DNA from: RGIG6904 sp024680835
GTDB taxonomy: Bacteria > Bacillota > Clostridia > Lachnospirales > Lachnospiraceae
Direction of reading: 5' to 3'
DNA length: 30,430 bases
NCBI GenBank assembly: GCA_024680835.1
Contig: JAILBP010000062.1
Span: forward strand, 1 to 30,430
In this document: in pieces, positions 6,938 to 16,900 of the stretch
Numbering within the stretch: position 1 is the first letter of the stretch
Layout: each line of letters opens with the position of its first letter
The notes under the pieces: model-generated
The model's input: the letters and a program-made list of their open reading frames with translations, nothing else
The model's database searches: none
What the model was told of the DNA's origin: nothing
Position numbers and translations under genes: made by a program

Positions 6938-9334
6938 ATGAGTATTCGTATTGCACTGGCAGGTAATCCGAACAGCGGTAAGACCACGTTGTTCAACGCA
7001 CTGACCGGTTCAAATCAGTTTGTGGGCAACTGGCCCGGAGTAACGGTAGAGAAGAAAGAAGGAAAACTGAAAAAACATGATGATGTGACTATCACGGATC
7101 TTCCCGGCATCTATTCACTGTCACCGTACACACTGGAAGAGGTTGTTGCGAGAAATTATCTTATAAATGAGCGTCCGGACGCCATCCTGAATATCATAGA
7201 CGGTACTAACCTTGAGAGAAACCTTTATCTCACGACTCAGCTTACCGAGCTGGGAATACCTGTTGTGATAGCTGTCAATATGATGGATATCGTCAGAAAA
7301 AACGGTGATCAGATCAATATCGGGGAGCTTTCAAGGCATCTGGGATGCAAGGTTATGGAGATTTCCGCACTGAAGGGCGAAGGCGTCATCGAAGCAGCCG
7401 AGGAAGCAATAGGCGCAGCCAAAAACGGAAAGACCGTACCGCAGCATACTTTTTCCGGTCCTGTAGAACATGCCATTGCGCATATCGAGGAAGCTGTTGT
7501 GCATGACATGCCGGAGGAGCAACAGAGATGGTATGCTATCAAGATATTTGAGCGTGATGACAAGGTTCTGGAGCAGATGCACATCGCTTCTGACATCAGG
7601 TCTCATATCGAAAATGATATACAAGCTGCAGAGAAAGAACTGGATGATGATTCCGAGAGTATTATCACAAATGAGCGTTATGTTTATATCGCTGAGGTGA
7701 TAAAATCCTGCTACAAAAAGAAGAATGCGGGAGAACTCACTACCTCGGACAAGATCGATAAGATCGTGACAAACCGCTTTCTGGGACTTCCGATCTTTGC
7801 AGCGGTTATGTTCCTGGTATATTGGATAGCAATGGTGGCTGTGGGAGCACCCGCAACCGACTGGGCAAATGACGGACTCTTCGGAGACGGATTCCATCTT
7901 TTCGGAATAGACGGTGGTTACGGAGAAGTGTCAGAGAGCTACGCAGAGGCTTCTGCCATAGTAGACGGATATAATGTTTATGTTGAAGAAAACGGTGCTG
8001 CACCCACTGATGACTTCATCTACACAGTAGAGGATGAGGAGACTCTCGAGATCAGTGAGGAGACAGCTTCTCTTGATGATTATCAGCAGGCAGTTAAGAC
8101 CCTGGATGAGATCGGTGATGAGCCGGATCCTGCGGATTACGGAACATGGATCCCGGGCATTCCTGCACTGGTTGAGTCTGCTCTTGATGCTGCTAATGCG
8201 GCAGACTGGCTCAAGGGACTGGTATTGGATGGTATTGTGGCCGGTGTCGGAGCTGTGCTGGGCTTTGTGCCGCAGATGCTGGTACTGTTTTTGATGCTGG
8301 CATTTTTGGAGGCATGCGGATATATGGCCAGGATCGCATTCGTTTTGGACAGGGTATTCAGAAAATTCGGTCTTTCCGGAAAATCATTCATCCCGATGCT
8401 CATCGGCGTGGGTTGTGGCGTTCCGGGTGTTATGGCGAGTCGTACCATCGAAAATGAGCGCGACAGACGAATGACCATCATGACCACTACATTTATCCCC
8501 TGCGGAGCAAAGGTTCCCTTTATCGCCATGATCGCGGGAGCTTTGTTCGGAGGATCTGCATGGGTATCAACATCAGCATACTTCATCGGTATGGCAGCTA
8601 TCATCATCTCTGGTATAATACTGAAGAAGACAAGAATGTTTGCCGGAGATCCGGCACCATTCGTTATGGAGCTTCCTGCTTATCATATGCCGACTTTGGG
8701 TAATGTGCTCAGATCTATGTGGGAGAGGGGCTGGTCGTTTATCAAGAAAGCCGGTACCATCATCCTGTTGTCGACCATAGTAATATGGTTTACATCATCC
8801 TTCGGATTTGCCGGGGACGGATTCCGTATGCTGGAAGAGGAAGAACTGGAGCTGTCGGTACTGGCCAGGATCGGAAACGTATTTGCCGTATTGTTTATTC
8901 CGCTTGGATGGGGCAACTGGCAGGCGGCTGTCGCTTCCATCACCGGACTTGTGGCAAAAGAGAATATCGTCGGTACAATGGGTGTCCTCTATGGCGGCGG
9001 AGAGCTGACTGCATGGCAGGCAATGGCTCTGGCATTTACTAAGGTTACGGGCTTCTCGTTCCTGGTATTCAACCTTCTGTGCGCACCTTGCTTTGCAGCT
9101 ATCGGTGCTATCAAGAGGGAGATGAACAGTGCAAAATGGACATGGTTTGCGATCCTCTATCAGTGCGGTTTTGCATATGTGATCGCATTCATGATCACAC
9201 AGTTTGGTAATGCGTTTACAGGCAATCTGAATGTGATCGGATTGATCGTTGCGATCGCTGCATTGGCCGGAATAGTATACATGCTCTTCTTTAAGCAGTA
9301 TAAGGAGGCCGATAAGCTGGAGGTTGCGGTATAG
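6938..9334 (+). CDS. feoB: FeoB ferrous iron transport protein
   Basis: A 798-residue Fe2+ permease. The N-terminal GTPase domain has G1 GNPNSGKT (9-16), the G2 region NWPGVTVE (31-38), G3 DLPG (54-57), G4 NMMD (114-117) and G5 SALKG (143-147), followed by a helical guanine-dissociation-inhibitor domain to about 260. TM1 is at about 281-303. Two Gate motifs follow, with conserved Cys in GVGCGVPGVMASRT and in LLCAPCFAAIGAI. An acidic extracytoplasmic insert of roughly 85 residues (about 319-405, rich in Asp and Glu) separates TM1 from TM2; Escherichia coli FeoB has nothing comparable in length there. The start at ATG 6938 follows GCGGAGGAG. It is the last gene of the operon, followed by a strong terminator. 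No feoC is present. Expression should rise in iron starvation through the divergent regulator. Confidence 0.97.
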   Translation: MSIRIALAGNPNSGKTTLFNALTGSNQFVGNWPGVTVEKKEGKLKKHDDVTITDLPGIYSLSPYTLEEVVARNYLINERPDAILNIIDGTNLERNLYLTTQLTELGIPVVIAVNMMDIVRKNGDQINIGELSRHLGCKVMEISALKGEGVIEAAEEAIGAAKNGKTVPQHTFSGPVEHAIAHIEEAVVHDMPEEQQRWYAIKIFERDDKVLEQMHIASDIRSHIENDIQAAEKELDDDSESIITNERYVYIAEVIKSCYKKKNAGELTTSDKIDKIVTNRFLGLPIFAAVMFLVYWIAMVAVGAPATDWANDGLFGDGFHLFGIDGGYGEVSESYAEASAIVDGYNVYVEENGAAPTDDFIYTVEDEETLEISEETASLDDYQQAVKTLDEIGDEPDPADYGTWIPGIPALVESALDAANAADWLKGLVLDGIVAGVGAVLGFVPQMLVLFLMLAFLEACGYMARIAFVLDRVFRKFGLSGKSFIPMLIGVGCGVPGVMASRTIENERDRRMTIMTTTFIPCGAKVPFIAMIAGALFGGSAWVSTSAYFIGMAAIIISGIILKKTRMFAGDPAPFVMELPAYHMPTLGNVLRSMWERGWSFIKKAGTIILLSTIVIWFTSSFGFAGDGFRMLEEEELELSVLARIGNVFAVLFIPLGWGNWQAAVASITGLVAKENIVGTMGVLYGGGELTAWQAMALAFTKVTGFSFLVFNLLCAPCFAAIGAIKREMNSAKWTWFAILYQCGFAYVIAFMITQFGNAFTGNLNVIGLIVAIAALAGIVYMLFFKQYKEADKLEVAV

Positions 9335-9371
9335 ATCTTATATGATATATATTTTGCATATCTGATTAATT

Positions 9372-9402
9372 CTGCGCACATCTGATGATGTGCGCAGTTT
9401 GT
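9372..9402 (+). terminator. Rho-independent terminator of the feo operon
   Basis: Perfect 11-base-pair GC-rich stem CTGCGCACATC / GATGTGCGCAG (9372-9382, 9387-9397) with a TGAT loop, followed by TTTGTT. Confidence 0.85.
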
Positions 9403-9461
9403 TATACAGAAAAGGCAAAAGAGTGAGGATTTGCATACAGATCCGGTTGCCGTGAATTTGG

Positions 9462-9489
9462 TTGACATTTTTTTTTGATGGGCTATATT
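9462..9489 (+). promoter_or_regulatory. Promoter of the copper ATPase gene
   Basis: TTGACA (9462-9467, consensus), 16-base spacer containing a run of T, TATATT (9484-9489, 5 of 6). The leader to the ATG at 9579 is about 85 bases. I see no CopY box (TACAnnTGTA) and no clear CsoR dyad. Confidence 0.65.
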
Positions 9490-9578
9490 TGTAGTGAACG
9501 GATTAAAAACATCCTATACAACGGACTTGGGCATGCATATTGGACCGGGGTTCGTTTGTTACAGAAACAGGAGAATAC

Positions 9579-12131
9579 ATGAAACAGTATACGGTTACGG
9601 GAATGAGTTGTGCTGCGTGCCAGGCCAGGGTCGAGAAGGCTGTCGGTGCGGTTGATGGAGTTGAGAGCTGCGCGGTAAGCCTGCTGACAAACTCCATGGG
9701 GGTTGAGGGAAATGCCCGGACAGAAGATATTATCGCCGCAGTGGAGGCGGCGGGATACGGTGCTGCCCCCAAAGCATCGGAAAGACAGGGCAAAGACAGA
9801 ACAGACCGCTCTGATTCACTGAAGGACACAGAAACGCCAAAGATGAAGAAACGGCTCATTGCATCCGTGATCTTATTGATCCCGCTGATGTATGTGTCGA
9901 TGGGACATATGTTGTGGAATTGGCCGCTGCCCGCCTTTTTAGAGGGTAATCACGTGGCTGTGGGGCTGTATCAGCTATTATTGTCCGGAATGGTCATGGT
10001 GATAAACCAGAAGTTTTTTATAAACGGTTTCAAGGGGATCATCCATGGATCACCCAACATGGATACGCTGGTAGCGCTGGGATCGTCTGCATCTTTTATA
10101 TACAGTGTGAGCGCTCTCTTTGGCATGACTGGCGCTGTGATGGATGGCGACTCCGTAAAGACAGCATATTACATGGACAGCTTCTATTTTGAAGCGTCAG
10201 CCATGATACTGACTTTGATAACCGTAGGCAAAATGCTGGAGGCTATGTCAAAGGGCAGGACCACAGATGCGCTTAAGGGACTTATGGATCTTTCACCGAA
10301 GACGGCGGTGGTGATCAGGGACGGTGCGGAAGTTAAAGTGCCGGTTGAGGATGTAAAGGTTGGAGACAAGTTTGCGGTAAGACCGGGAGACAGCATACCG
10401 GTGGACGGTTTGGTGGTGGAGGGCGAAAGTGCCGTAAATGAATCCATGATAACGGGAGAGAGTCTTCCGGTGGAAAAAGGCGTCGGAGACATGGTGACAG
10501 CTGCCACCATAAATACCTCCGGATATTTGGTCTGCGAAGCATCGCGGGTAGGAGAGGACACTACCCTGTCGGCCATCATCAGAATGGTGGAGGATGCGGC
10601 GGCCACAAAGGCTCCTATAGCGAAGATCGCAGACAGGGTGTCCGGGGTCTTTGTCCCTGCGGTTATAGGTATCGCATTGGTGACATTTATTGTGTGGCTG
10701 GCGGTTAGAGGAGAGATAGGATTTGCTCTGGCAAGGGCTGTATCGGTTCTGGTCATCAGCTGCCCCTGCGCACTGGGGCTTGCAACCCCCGTGGCCATTA
10801 TGGTGGGTAACGGTGTTGCCGCAAAAAACGGTATTCTGTTTAAGACAGCGGCATCCCTGGAACAGGCCGGTAAAACGCAGATAGTGGCATTGGATAAGAC
10901 CGGGACTGTCACCACAGGAGAGATGAGGGTGACAGATATAGCGCCTTCATCCGGAGTTTCAGAGGATGAGCTTTTGAAGGTTGCATACGCGCTTGAATCA
11001 AAGAGTGAACACCCAATCTCAAAGGCTGTGACCCAATATGCGGCTTCCAGGAATATAACCTGTCCGGATACAGAGGAGTTTGCAGCGCTGTCGGGAAACG
11101 GACTTCAGGCGAAGCTTGAAGGAAGGCTTGTTTACGGAGGAAATTTAAGGTATATTGAGAGTGTTTCCGTAAGGCCGGATGAAGCTATGAAACGAAGGGC
11201 ACAGGCTCTGGCTGCGGAAGGAAAGACTCCGGTGTACTTCGGGACAGGAGAGGGGATTCTCGGCGTGATAGCCGTTTCGGATGTCATAAAAGAGGATTCT
11301 GCTGAGGCCGTTGCCGAACTTAAGAACATGGGTATCCATGTGGTGATGCTGACGGGGGATAATGAGATTACCGCAGGCGCCATAGCGTCGCAGGCCGGTG
11401 TGGATGAGGTGATAGCCTCGGTAAGACCGGATGGTAAGGAAGCGGTCATACGACAGCTCAGGGAACACGGCAGGGTCGCTATGGTGGGCGACGGTATCAA
11501 TGACGCTCCGGCGCTGACATCCGCAGATCTCGGAATAGCAATAGGAGCCGGAACGGACATAGCCATGGATGCGGCTGATGTAGTATTGATGAAGAGCAGC
11601 ATAAGGGATGTGGCCGCAGCCATCAGGATATCGAAAAGAACCCTGAGAAATATCCATGAAAATCTGTTCTGGGCATTTTTTTACAACGTTCTGGGAATCC
11701 CCCTTGCTGCAGGCTGTTACATAGCAGCCTTCGGACTGGAGTTAAGCCCCGTATTCGGAGCTGCGGCCATGGGACTGTCAAGCTTTTGCGTGGTATCCAA
11801 TGCGCTGCGCTTAAACGGCATCAAACCCTATGACAAAAGAAAAGACCGGATCGTAAAAGACCCGGTAAAATGCGCTCTTATAAACACAGAAATAGATCAT
11901 GACAAAGAAAAGGAGACAGGTACAATGAAAATCAATGTTAACGGAATGATGTGCGAGCACTGTGAGGCTCATGTAAAAAAAGCTCTGGAGGCAATCGATG
12001 GTATTGAGAGCGCTGTTGCGTCCCATAATGACAATACAGTCACCATCGAAACATCCAAAGCTGTTGATGAGGGTGCTATCAAGGCTGCCGTAGAGGAAGC
12101 CGGATATGACTATGCAGGTATCATAGCTTAG
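9579..12131 (+). CDS. copA: Copper-exporting P1B-type ATPase with C-terminal CopZ-like domain
   Basis: An 850-residue Cu+ efflux pump. Residues 1-70 are an HMA metal-binding domain with GMSCAAC (Cys11, Cys14). A linker and TM helices follow. The actuator domain has TGES, the ion-binding motif is CPC (395-397) in TM6, the phosphorylation site is DKTGT (Asp439), SEHPISKA follows, and the hinge is GDGINDAPAL. After the last TM and a charged linker comes a second HMA domain with GMMCEHC (Cys792, Cys795), resembling the chaperone CopZ. Start at ATG 9579 behind CAGGAG; the TTG at 9540 has no ribosome site. Inside the gene an AAAGGAG (11908-11914) lies ten bases before an in-frame ATG (11925), which could give a free 68-residue CopZ. 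The gene overlaps the convergent SulP gene by 11 bases. CPC with paired HMA domains argues for Cu+ rather than Zn or Cd. Confidence 0.95.
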   Translation: MKQYTVTGMSCAACQARVEKAVGAVDGVESCAVSLLTNSMGVEGNARTEDIIAAVEAAGYGAAPKASERQGKDRTDRSDSLKDTETPKMKKRLIASVILLIPLMYVSMGHMLWNWPLPAFLEGNHVAVGLYQLLLSGMVMVINQKFFINGFKGIIHGSPNMDTLVALGSSASFIYSVSALFGMTGAVMDGDSVKTAYYMDSFYFEASAMILTLITVGKMLEAMSKGRTTDALKGLMDLSPKTAVVIRDGAEVKVPVEDVKVGDKFAVRPGDSIPVDGLVVEGESAVNESMITGESLPVEKGVGDMVTAATINTSGYLVCEASRVGEDTTLSAIIRMVEDAAATKAPIAKIADRVSGVFVPAVIGIALVTFIVWLAVRGEIGFALARAVSVLVISCPCALGLATPVAIMVGNGVAAKNGILFKTAASLEQAGKTQIVALDKTGTVTTGEMRVTDIAPSSGVSEDELLKVAYALESKSEHPISKAVTQYAASRNITCPDTEEFAALSGNGLQAKLEGRLVYGGNLRYIESVSVRPDEAMKRRAQALAAEGKTPVYFGTGEGILGVIAVSDVIKEDSAEAVAELKNMGIHVVMLTGDNEITAGAIASQAGVDEVIASVRPDGKEAVIRQLREHGRVAMVGDGINDAPALTSADLGIAIGAGTDIAMDAADVVLMKSSIRDVAAAIRISKRTLRNIHENLFWAFFYNVLGIPLAAGCYIAAFGLELSPVFGAAAMGLSSFCVVSNALRLNGIKPYDKRKDRIVKDPVKCALINTEIDHDKEKETGTMKINVNGMMCEHCEAHVKKALEAIDGIESAVASHNDNTVTIETSKAVDEGAIKAAVEEAGYDYAGIIA
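11925..12131 (+). other. Possible internal start giving a free CopZ-like copper chaperone
   Basis: This is the in-frame 3' end of the copper ATPase gene. ATG 11925 is preceded by AAAGGAG at 11908-11914 with a 10-base spacer. The product would be a complete 68-residue HMA domain beginning MKINVNGMMCEHCEAHVKKA, the usual length and start of a stand-alone CopZ. Whether ribosomes start here is unknown; the site could also be a relic of a former separate gene fused to the ATPase. Confidence 0.4.
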
Positions 12132-13764
12132 AAGCCCATGCAATAGCGTCATCTATATGAGGACGGAAATTGTCCCTGCCCACCAGATCGACAAAACCGC
12201 TCTTTTCCATAGTGCGGAAAGGCTGTTCATTAACATGAGAGAAGACCAGCTGTACATTTCTCTTTGAACACTTTTCATACAGTGCCTCCATGGAATGCAT
12301 GGCTGTAGCATCGAGGGCGGGGACTCCTCTCATCCTTATGATGATGACCTTGGTGAAATCCTTGAAATTCACGTCTGCGAGCTGGTCCGCATCACCAAAG
12401 AACATGGGACCGGAGATCTCGAAGACACGGACATGCTTTGGTACTTCCTTGAGTTCCATGCCATCGGGATCTTCCTCGGGATCGTAATATTTCCAGCCTT
12501 TAACCCCTGATTCTTCGCTCATGCGCTTCATGAACAGAACGCAGGCGAGGATCATGCCGATCTCTATGGCAACTACCAGATCGAATACCACAGTCAGTAC
12601 AAATGTCAGCACCAGGACGATAATATCGCTCTTTGGTGCTGTTTTGCATAAATGGACGAAGGGTCTCCACTGGCACATGTTATATGCCACCATGAAAAGT
12701 ATTGCAGCTATGGCCGGCATGGGGATGAGGGCGGCGTAGGGCATCAGCAGTACCAGCACCAGTACCAGCACCAGCGCGTGCACCATGCCGGCTATTGGTG
12801 AACGTCCGCCGTTTTTGATGTTGGCAGCAGTCCTTGCGATGGCTCCCGTGGCAGGGATCCCTCCGAAGAGAGCAGAACCGATGTTACCGAGACCCTGCGC
12901 GATGAGCTCCATGTTGGAACGGTGATGGGAGTTGATCATACTGTCTGCCACAACGCAGGACAGCAGAGACTCTATGGCTGCCAGGATCGCAATGGTGAAA
13001 GCGTCCGGAGCCACTTTTATGATGGCATCAACGGATATTGCCGGAAGCTTCGGAATTGGCAGGGAGTTACTGATGGTATACAGGTCACCTATTGTGTTGA
13101 CGTTCATATTCAGCAGCTTTACCATGAATATGCTGACTATTACGGCAATGAGAGATGCAGGTATTTTTTCCGTCAGGAAGGGCCACAGTATCAGTATCGC
13201 AAGGCACACGATACCCACGATGAGGGCCTGGACATTGATGGTCGTGATGTTGCTTACTATGGCACGCATTTTTTCCATTGTCTCTATGGTGACGGTGCCG
13301 TCCGGATAGGTCAGTCCCAGGAAATCCTTGATCTGTCCGATGAGGATGGTCACGGCGATACCGGCGGTGAAGCCGGTGGTGATGGTGTAGGGGATGAACT
13401 TTATCAGGGATCCCAGTCTGAAGATACCCATCACTATCAGGATAAGACCTGCCATGATAGTAGCCAGAACCAGCGCGTCCATGCCGCTTTTGGCTACGAT
13501 TCCTGCCACTATGGTGGCAAAGGCTGCTGTGGGACCTGCTATCTGAACTCTGCTGCCGCCCAGAAAAGAGATGATAAAGCCTGCAACGATAGCGGTATAA
13601 ATACCCTGTTCCGGTGATACACCCGATGCCAGAGCTAACGCTATGGAAAGGGGCAGCGCGATTATGGCGACGATAATGCCTGAGATAAAGTCAGTTACGA
13701 ATTTTTTTCCGTCATACTGTTTGATGACGGAGAACAGCATTGGTTTTAATTTGTCCTGTTTCAT
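12121..13764 (-). CDS. SulP-family anion transporter with STAS domain
   Basis: A 547-residue SLC26/SulP transporter. The N-terminal membrane domain (about 20-400) opens with DFISGIIVAIIALPLSIALALASGVSPEQGIYTAIVAGF, the family's first signature, and includes GPTAAFATIVAGIV. The cytoplasmic STAS domain (about 440-547) contains VFEISGPMFFGDADQL and MRGVPALDATAMHSMEALY. Substrates in the family include sulfate, bicarbonate, chloride and C4-dicarboxylates; nothing here chooses among them. Start at ATG 13764 behind AGAGG; the longer frame from 13800 has no ribosome site and begins at the promoter's edge. A consensus-like promoter lies upstream. The 3' end overlaps the convergent copper ATPase gene by 11 bases with no terminator between. 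A 12-base tandem repeat near 12748-12774 encodes an alternating Leu-Val stretch in one TM helix. Confidence 0.93.
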   Translation of the reverse strand: MKQDKLKPMLFSVIKQYDGKKFVTDFISGIIVAIIALPLSIALALASGVSPEQGIYTAIVAGFIISFLGGSRVQIAGPTAAFATIVAGIVAKSGMDALVLATIMAGLILIVMGIFRLGSLIKFIPYTITTGFTAGIAVTILIGQIKDFLGLTYPDGTVTIETMEKMRAIVSNITTINVQALIVGIVCLAILILWPFLTEKIPASLIAVIVSIFMVKLLNMNVNTIGDLYTISNSLPIPKLPAISVDAIIKVAPDAFTIAILAAIESLLSCVVADSMINSHHRSNMELIAQGLGNIGSALFGGIPATGAIARTAANIKNGGRSPIAGMVHALVLVLVLVLLMPYAALIPMPAIAAILFMVAYNMCQWRPFVHLCKTAPKSDIIVLVLTFVLTVVFDLVVAIEIGMILACVLFMKRMSEESGVKGWKYYDPEEDPDGMELKEVPKHVRVFEISGPMFFGDADQLADVNFKDFTKVIIIRMRGVPALDATAMHSMEALYEKCSKRNVQLVFSHVNEQPFRTMEKSGFVDLVGRDNFRPHIDDAIAWASKL

Positions 13765-13802
13765 TTTGAACCTCTTTGTTTTCTGATTTTTTAGCGGCAC
13801 TC

Positions 13803-13830
13803 ATTATAGCAGAAAAGAAAAAAATGTGAA
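13803..13830 (-). promoter_or_regulatory. Promoter of the SulP transporter gene
   Basis: On the minus strand: TTCACA (-35, 5 of 6; plus-strand 13825-13830), 16-base spacer, TATAAT (-10, exact; plus-strand 13803-13808). It lies about 40 bases upstream of the ATG at 13764. Confidence 0.65.
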
Positions 13831-13974
13831 CAGAAAAAAAATTTTTAAAATATTTTTGGAAAAAATGCACCTGTTTGACCCAAATAATAGTATTATGATT
13901 AGTAAATGATTTCGGTTCGAAGGAAGAGAGAACCGATCGGAGAATTGTTTAGGGAATATCCCGGAGGGAAAAAG

Positions 13975-16900
13975 ATGCCAAGAAAGAATTATAAGGAAGT
14001 ATTTGAAAGCCTTCCAAAGGAAAAACAGCAGAAGCTTGTAAAGTTTTCAAGTGAGGTCGCCAGATGGGGACTTTCACATACAGAATACGAGGTGAATCTG
14101 TTTAACAAAGAACACCCGTCGGATCCTGCCAGCGGATGGCTTCCGTATGCGATGCTCCATCTCAAAAGGGACGTTGTCGGGTACATTACAACTGACCCGA
14201 AATGGAACTTGAGTCAGAATGACTTTGAGTCAATGGCTACCGGGCTGGAGCAGTATAACAAGCAGTTCTTTTCAGAACCGGAAAATTTCCGCGGACTTGC
14301 ACATATCGGGTTTGATATTAAGGCTTTTGAAGAGGGACTTGAGGTACTCAAAGAAGATTTTGGCGTTGACATTGACATGAAGGGTATAGAAAAGACACAT
14401 GATCCCGAATTCATGAAGATCAAACCCGAACCGGTGATAGTATATGATGTTGAGGAAATGAAACTGCCTGACAGGGAGGAATGGACGGAAAGATTCCATA
14501 AGAAACCCAATGATATAGATGTAAAAAATGCAACAATGGTAGGATACCGGAATCTGGAGAAAATTCCCGAGAATATACAGCTGCAGGTTATCGCGCACAG
14601 CATAGATGAACTCGAGTTTTATGGACTTGCGATGTATCCGAACAGGTTCCTCTATAATAAAATGCGGGAACATTTCAAAAAGCTCAAGTATCTCGGAATG
14701 ACGGCAGAGGAGCTTAAGGATCCCGATAAAAGAAAAAAATGGGAAGAAGCTGTTGATGATCTTCCAAAATTTAAGGCATTTTTGACCTATGAGGACAATC
14801 TCAGCAAGTTTTACGAGAATTTTTACGGCTTGGAGGAAACACGTGAGACTTTTCTCAATCTTGTGTACGCCCTTGACAATGTTTTCGATATGAAGATCAT
14901 GGAAGGCAAGGTCATTGACGGTTACAAGATCATTGGAGCCAATGAGAAGGGCAAGAAAAAAGATGGCGAGATAGAAGCGTGGAAAAAGAGCCATCCTGCA
15001 AGAGAGCCAAAGTTTAAGACTTTGCAGGAGCAGACAAAAGCCCTTTTTGATTTCACTGAAAAAGAACTGTCAGAGGTGATCAAACCGGAGGGTAAGGATC
15101 CCGAAAATGGGCCTAAAGGTCATAAATGGCAGGGTGCGTTTGATGTGGGAACATCCTTCAAAAATTACATGAATCAAATCCGGAATCTCTGGGTTGCTGG
15201 AGAAGATCTTACAGTTGTTCAGGATGATCCCCAAAAGGCAGAGAAGGAAATAGCCATCGGACGATGGAACGATGGTTTTAAGAGTTTACAGGGATTCAGG
15301 GATTTTCTGAAGAATAAGTCTAATCTTGATTTTGTTCTGGAAGCGGTTGGAAAAGAGCATATCCACGAGTTTAAGAATGTAGTGGATAACCTGAATAAGT
15401 ATTTTGATCTGGGCGTTGATATGACAAGGATCAATGATCTGGCTGAAAAATACCCCGTCAAAGACCTTTCCGGCGGGAAAAACAAGGAATTCCTCACTTA
15501 TAAGGAATATCGTGATCTTCTGGTCAAGCCGAATGAGCCTGAGTTGCCGGATAAGATCAATTCCATGGATTGCGAAAAGCTGTATAATGCTGCAAAAATA
15601 CTGGCTGATCTGGAATCGAATTTTCCGGAAGAAATACAGGATAAAAAGCTCAGTAAGCTTGTTAAACTGGCATATAATGTAGAGCAGGAGTTATTCTTAA
15701 GAGCCAATCGTGTAGCGGTTACCGAGCGCGACTGGAAATTCAACATGAAGAATTTCAAAATCAGTCTTGAAGGACTGCTGACTGAGGATTACATCCGCCA
15801 GATGGATAAGGCAGGTGTTGATCTCAAGCGTTTGGCTGAGGGTGCCAGAGTTGCGAATAAGTATTTTGACTTTGTAGCTAATGTTGGCCTGCTGGATGAA
15901 TATCTCAGAAAAAAAGCTTTAGATGAGCTCAAAGAAAAGATGGAGAGGGAGCTTCAGTCTGAGATCATTCAACCGGAAAAGAAACCTGTGGAAAATGATA
16001 AGGTTGAAAAGCCGGATATTCCGAATGATGATAACGATGAAAATGATGAAGCAGAACCGGAAGTGGAGGTTAAGAAGAAAGATCAATTCCGGAAAAAACT
16101 TGAAGAACATATCAGGATGGATTCCGCAGATATCATAGAAGAGGTTGATGAGGAAGAAATAGAAGGTAATGCCGAGCCCGAAGTCAAGGCAGAAGACCAT
16201 AAGAAGGACGGGAAAGAAGCAGAAAAGAAAGAAGAAAAGAAGGAAGAGAAGAAGGAAGAGAAGAAGGAAGAAAAGAAGGAAGAAAAGAAGGAAGAAAAGA
16301 AGGAAGAGAAGAAGGAAGAGAAGAAGGAAGAGAAGAAGGAAGAAAAGAAGGAAGAAAAGAAAGAAGAAAAAGCTCAGGCCGGGAAAATATCAGCCGAGGA
16401 TAGTGTTAATATATACCGCTCATTGTCAGTGGAAAACAGAAAAGTATTTAAGAGCATTGAAATATGCATGAATCAGCTTGTGTCCGATGCGACAAAGTAC
16501 ATTGAGTCACATCCGGAAGATGAGCAAAGAGATGTCTACACCGGTATCAGAGATGATGCTAAAAAGGTTGCCACGGATTTCGGAGCAATGTTCGGTCATG
16601 AGGCGGATAATGCCGAAGTGGAGAAAGGCATGGATTCATTGAGAACCTTCATGTACCGTCTGAATGATCCCGAAATGCTGAAAAACGTGATGCATTTGTC
16701 TCCGACCTTCTTCCAGATGAACAAGGCTGTCACGCTTCTGAATGATAAATTCGGTTACAGACTGAATGAAGATATACATAATACATTCAAAAAAGGAAAG
16801 GATGTATATGTCAAGGAACAGAGGCAGGAAAATGAAAGACAGAAAAAGCTCCTTGAGACCAGACAGTTTGTACAGCATTTACATGAAGCAACAAATGGAT

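Noticed and set aside
10184..11657. Several minus-strand frames of 160-243 residues opposite the copper ATPase
   Set aside because: The coding strand carries all P-type ATPase motifs; the antisense frames are low-complexity Ser/Thr/Ala shadows.
12922..13617. 231-residue plus-strand frame opposite the SulP gene
   Set aside because: It is antisense to a well-supported transporter; composition (many His, Tyr, Gly, Asp) is typical of a shadow frame and there is no ribosome site.
16225..16368. CRISPR-like or intergenic repeat array
   Set aside because: The units are contiguous without spacers and lie in frame inside a coding region.
16169..16471. 100-residue frame of Arg/Lys only repeats
   Set aside because: It is the +1 frame shadow of the KKEE repeat inside the large protein gene and has no ribosome site.
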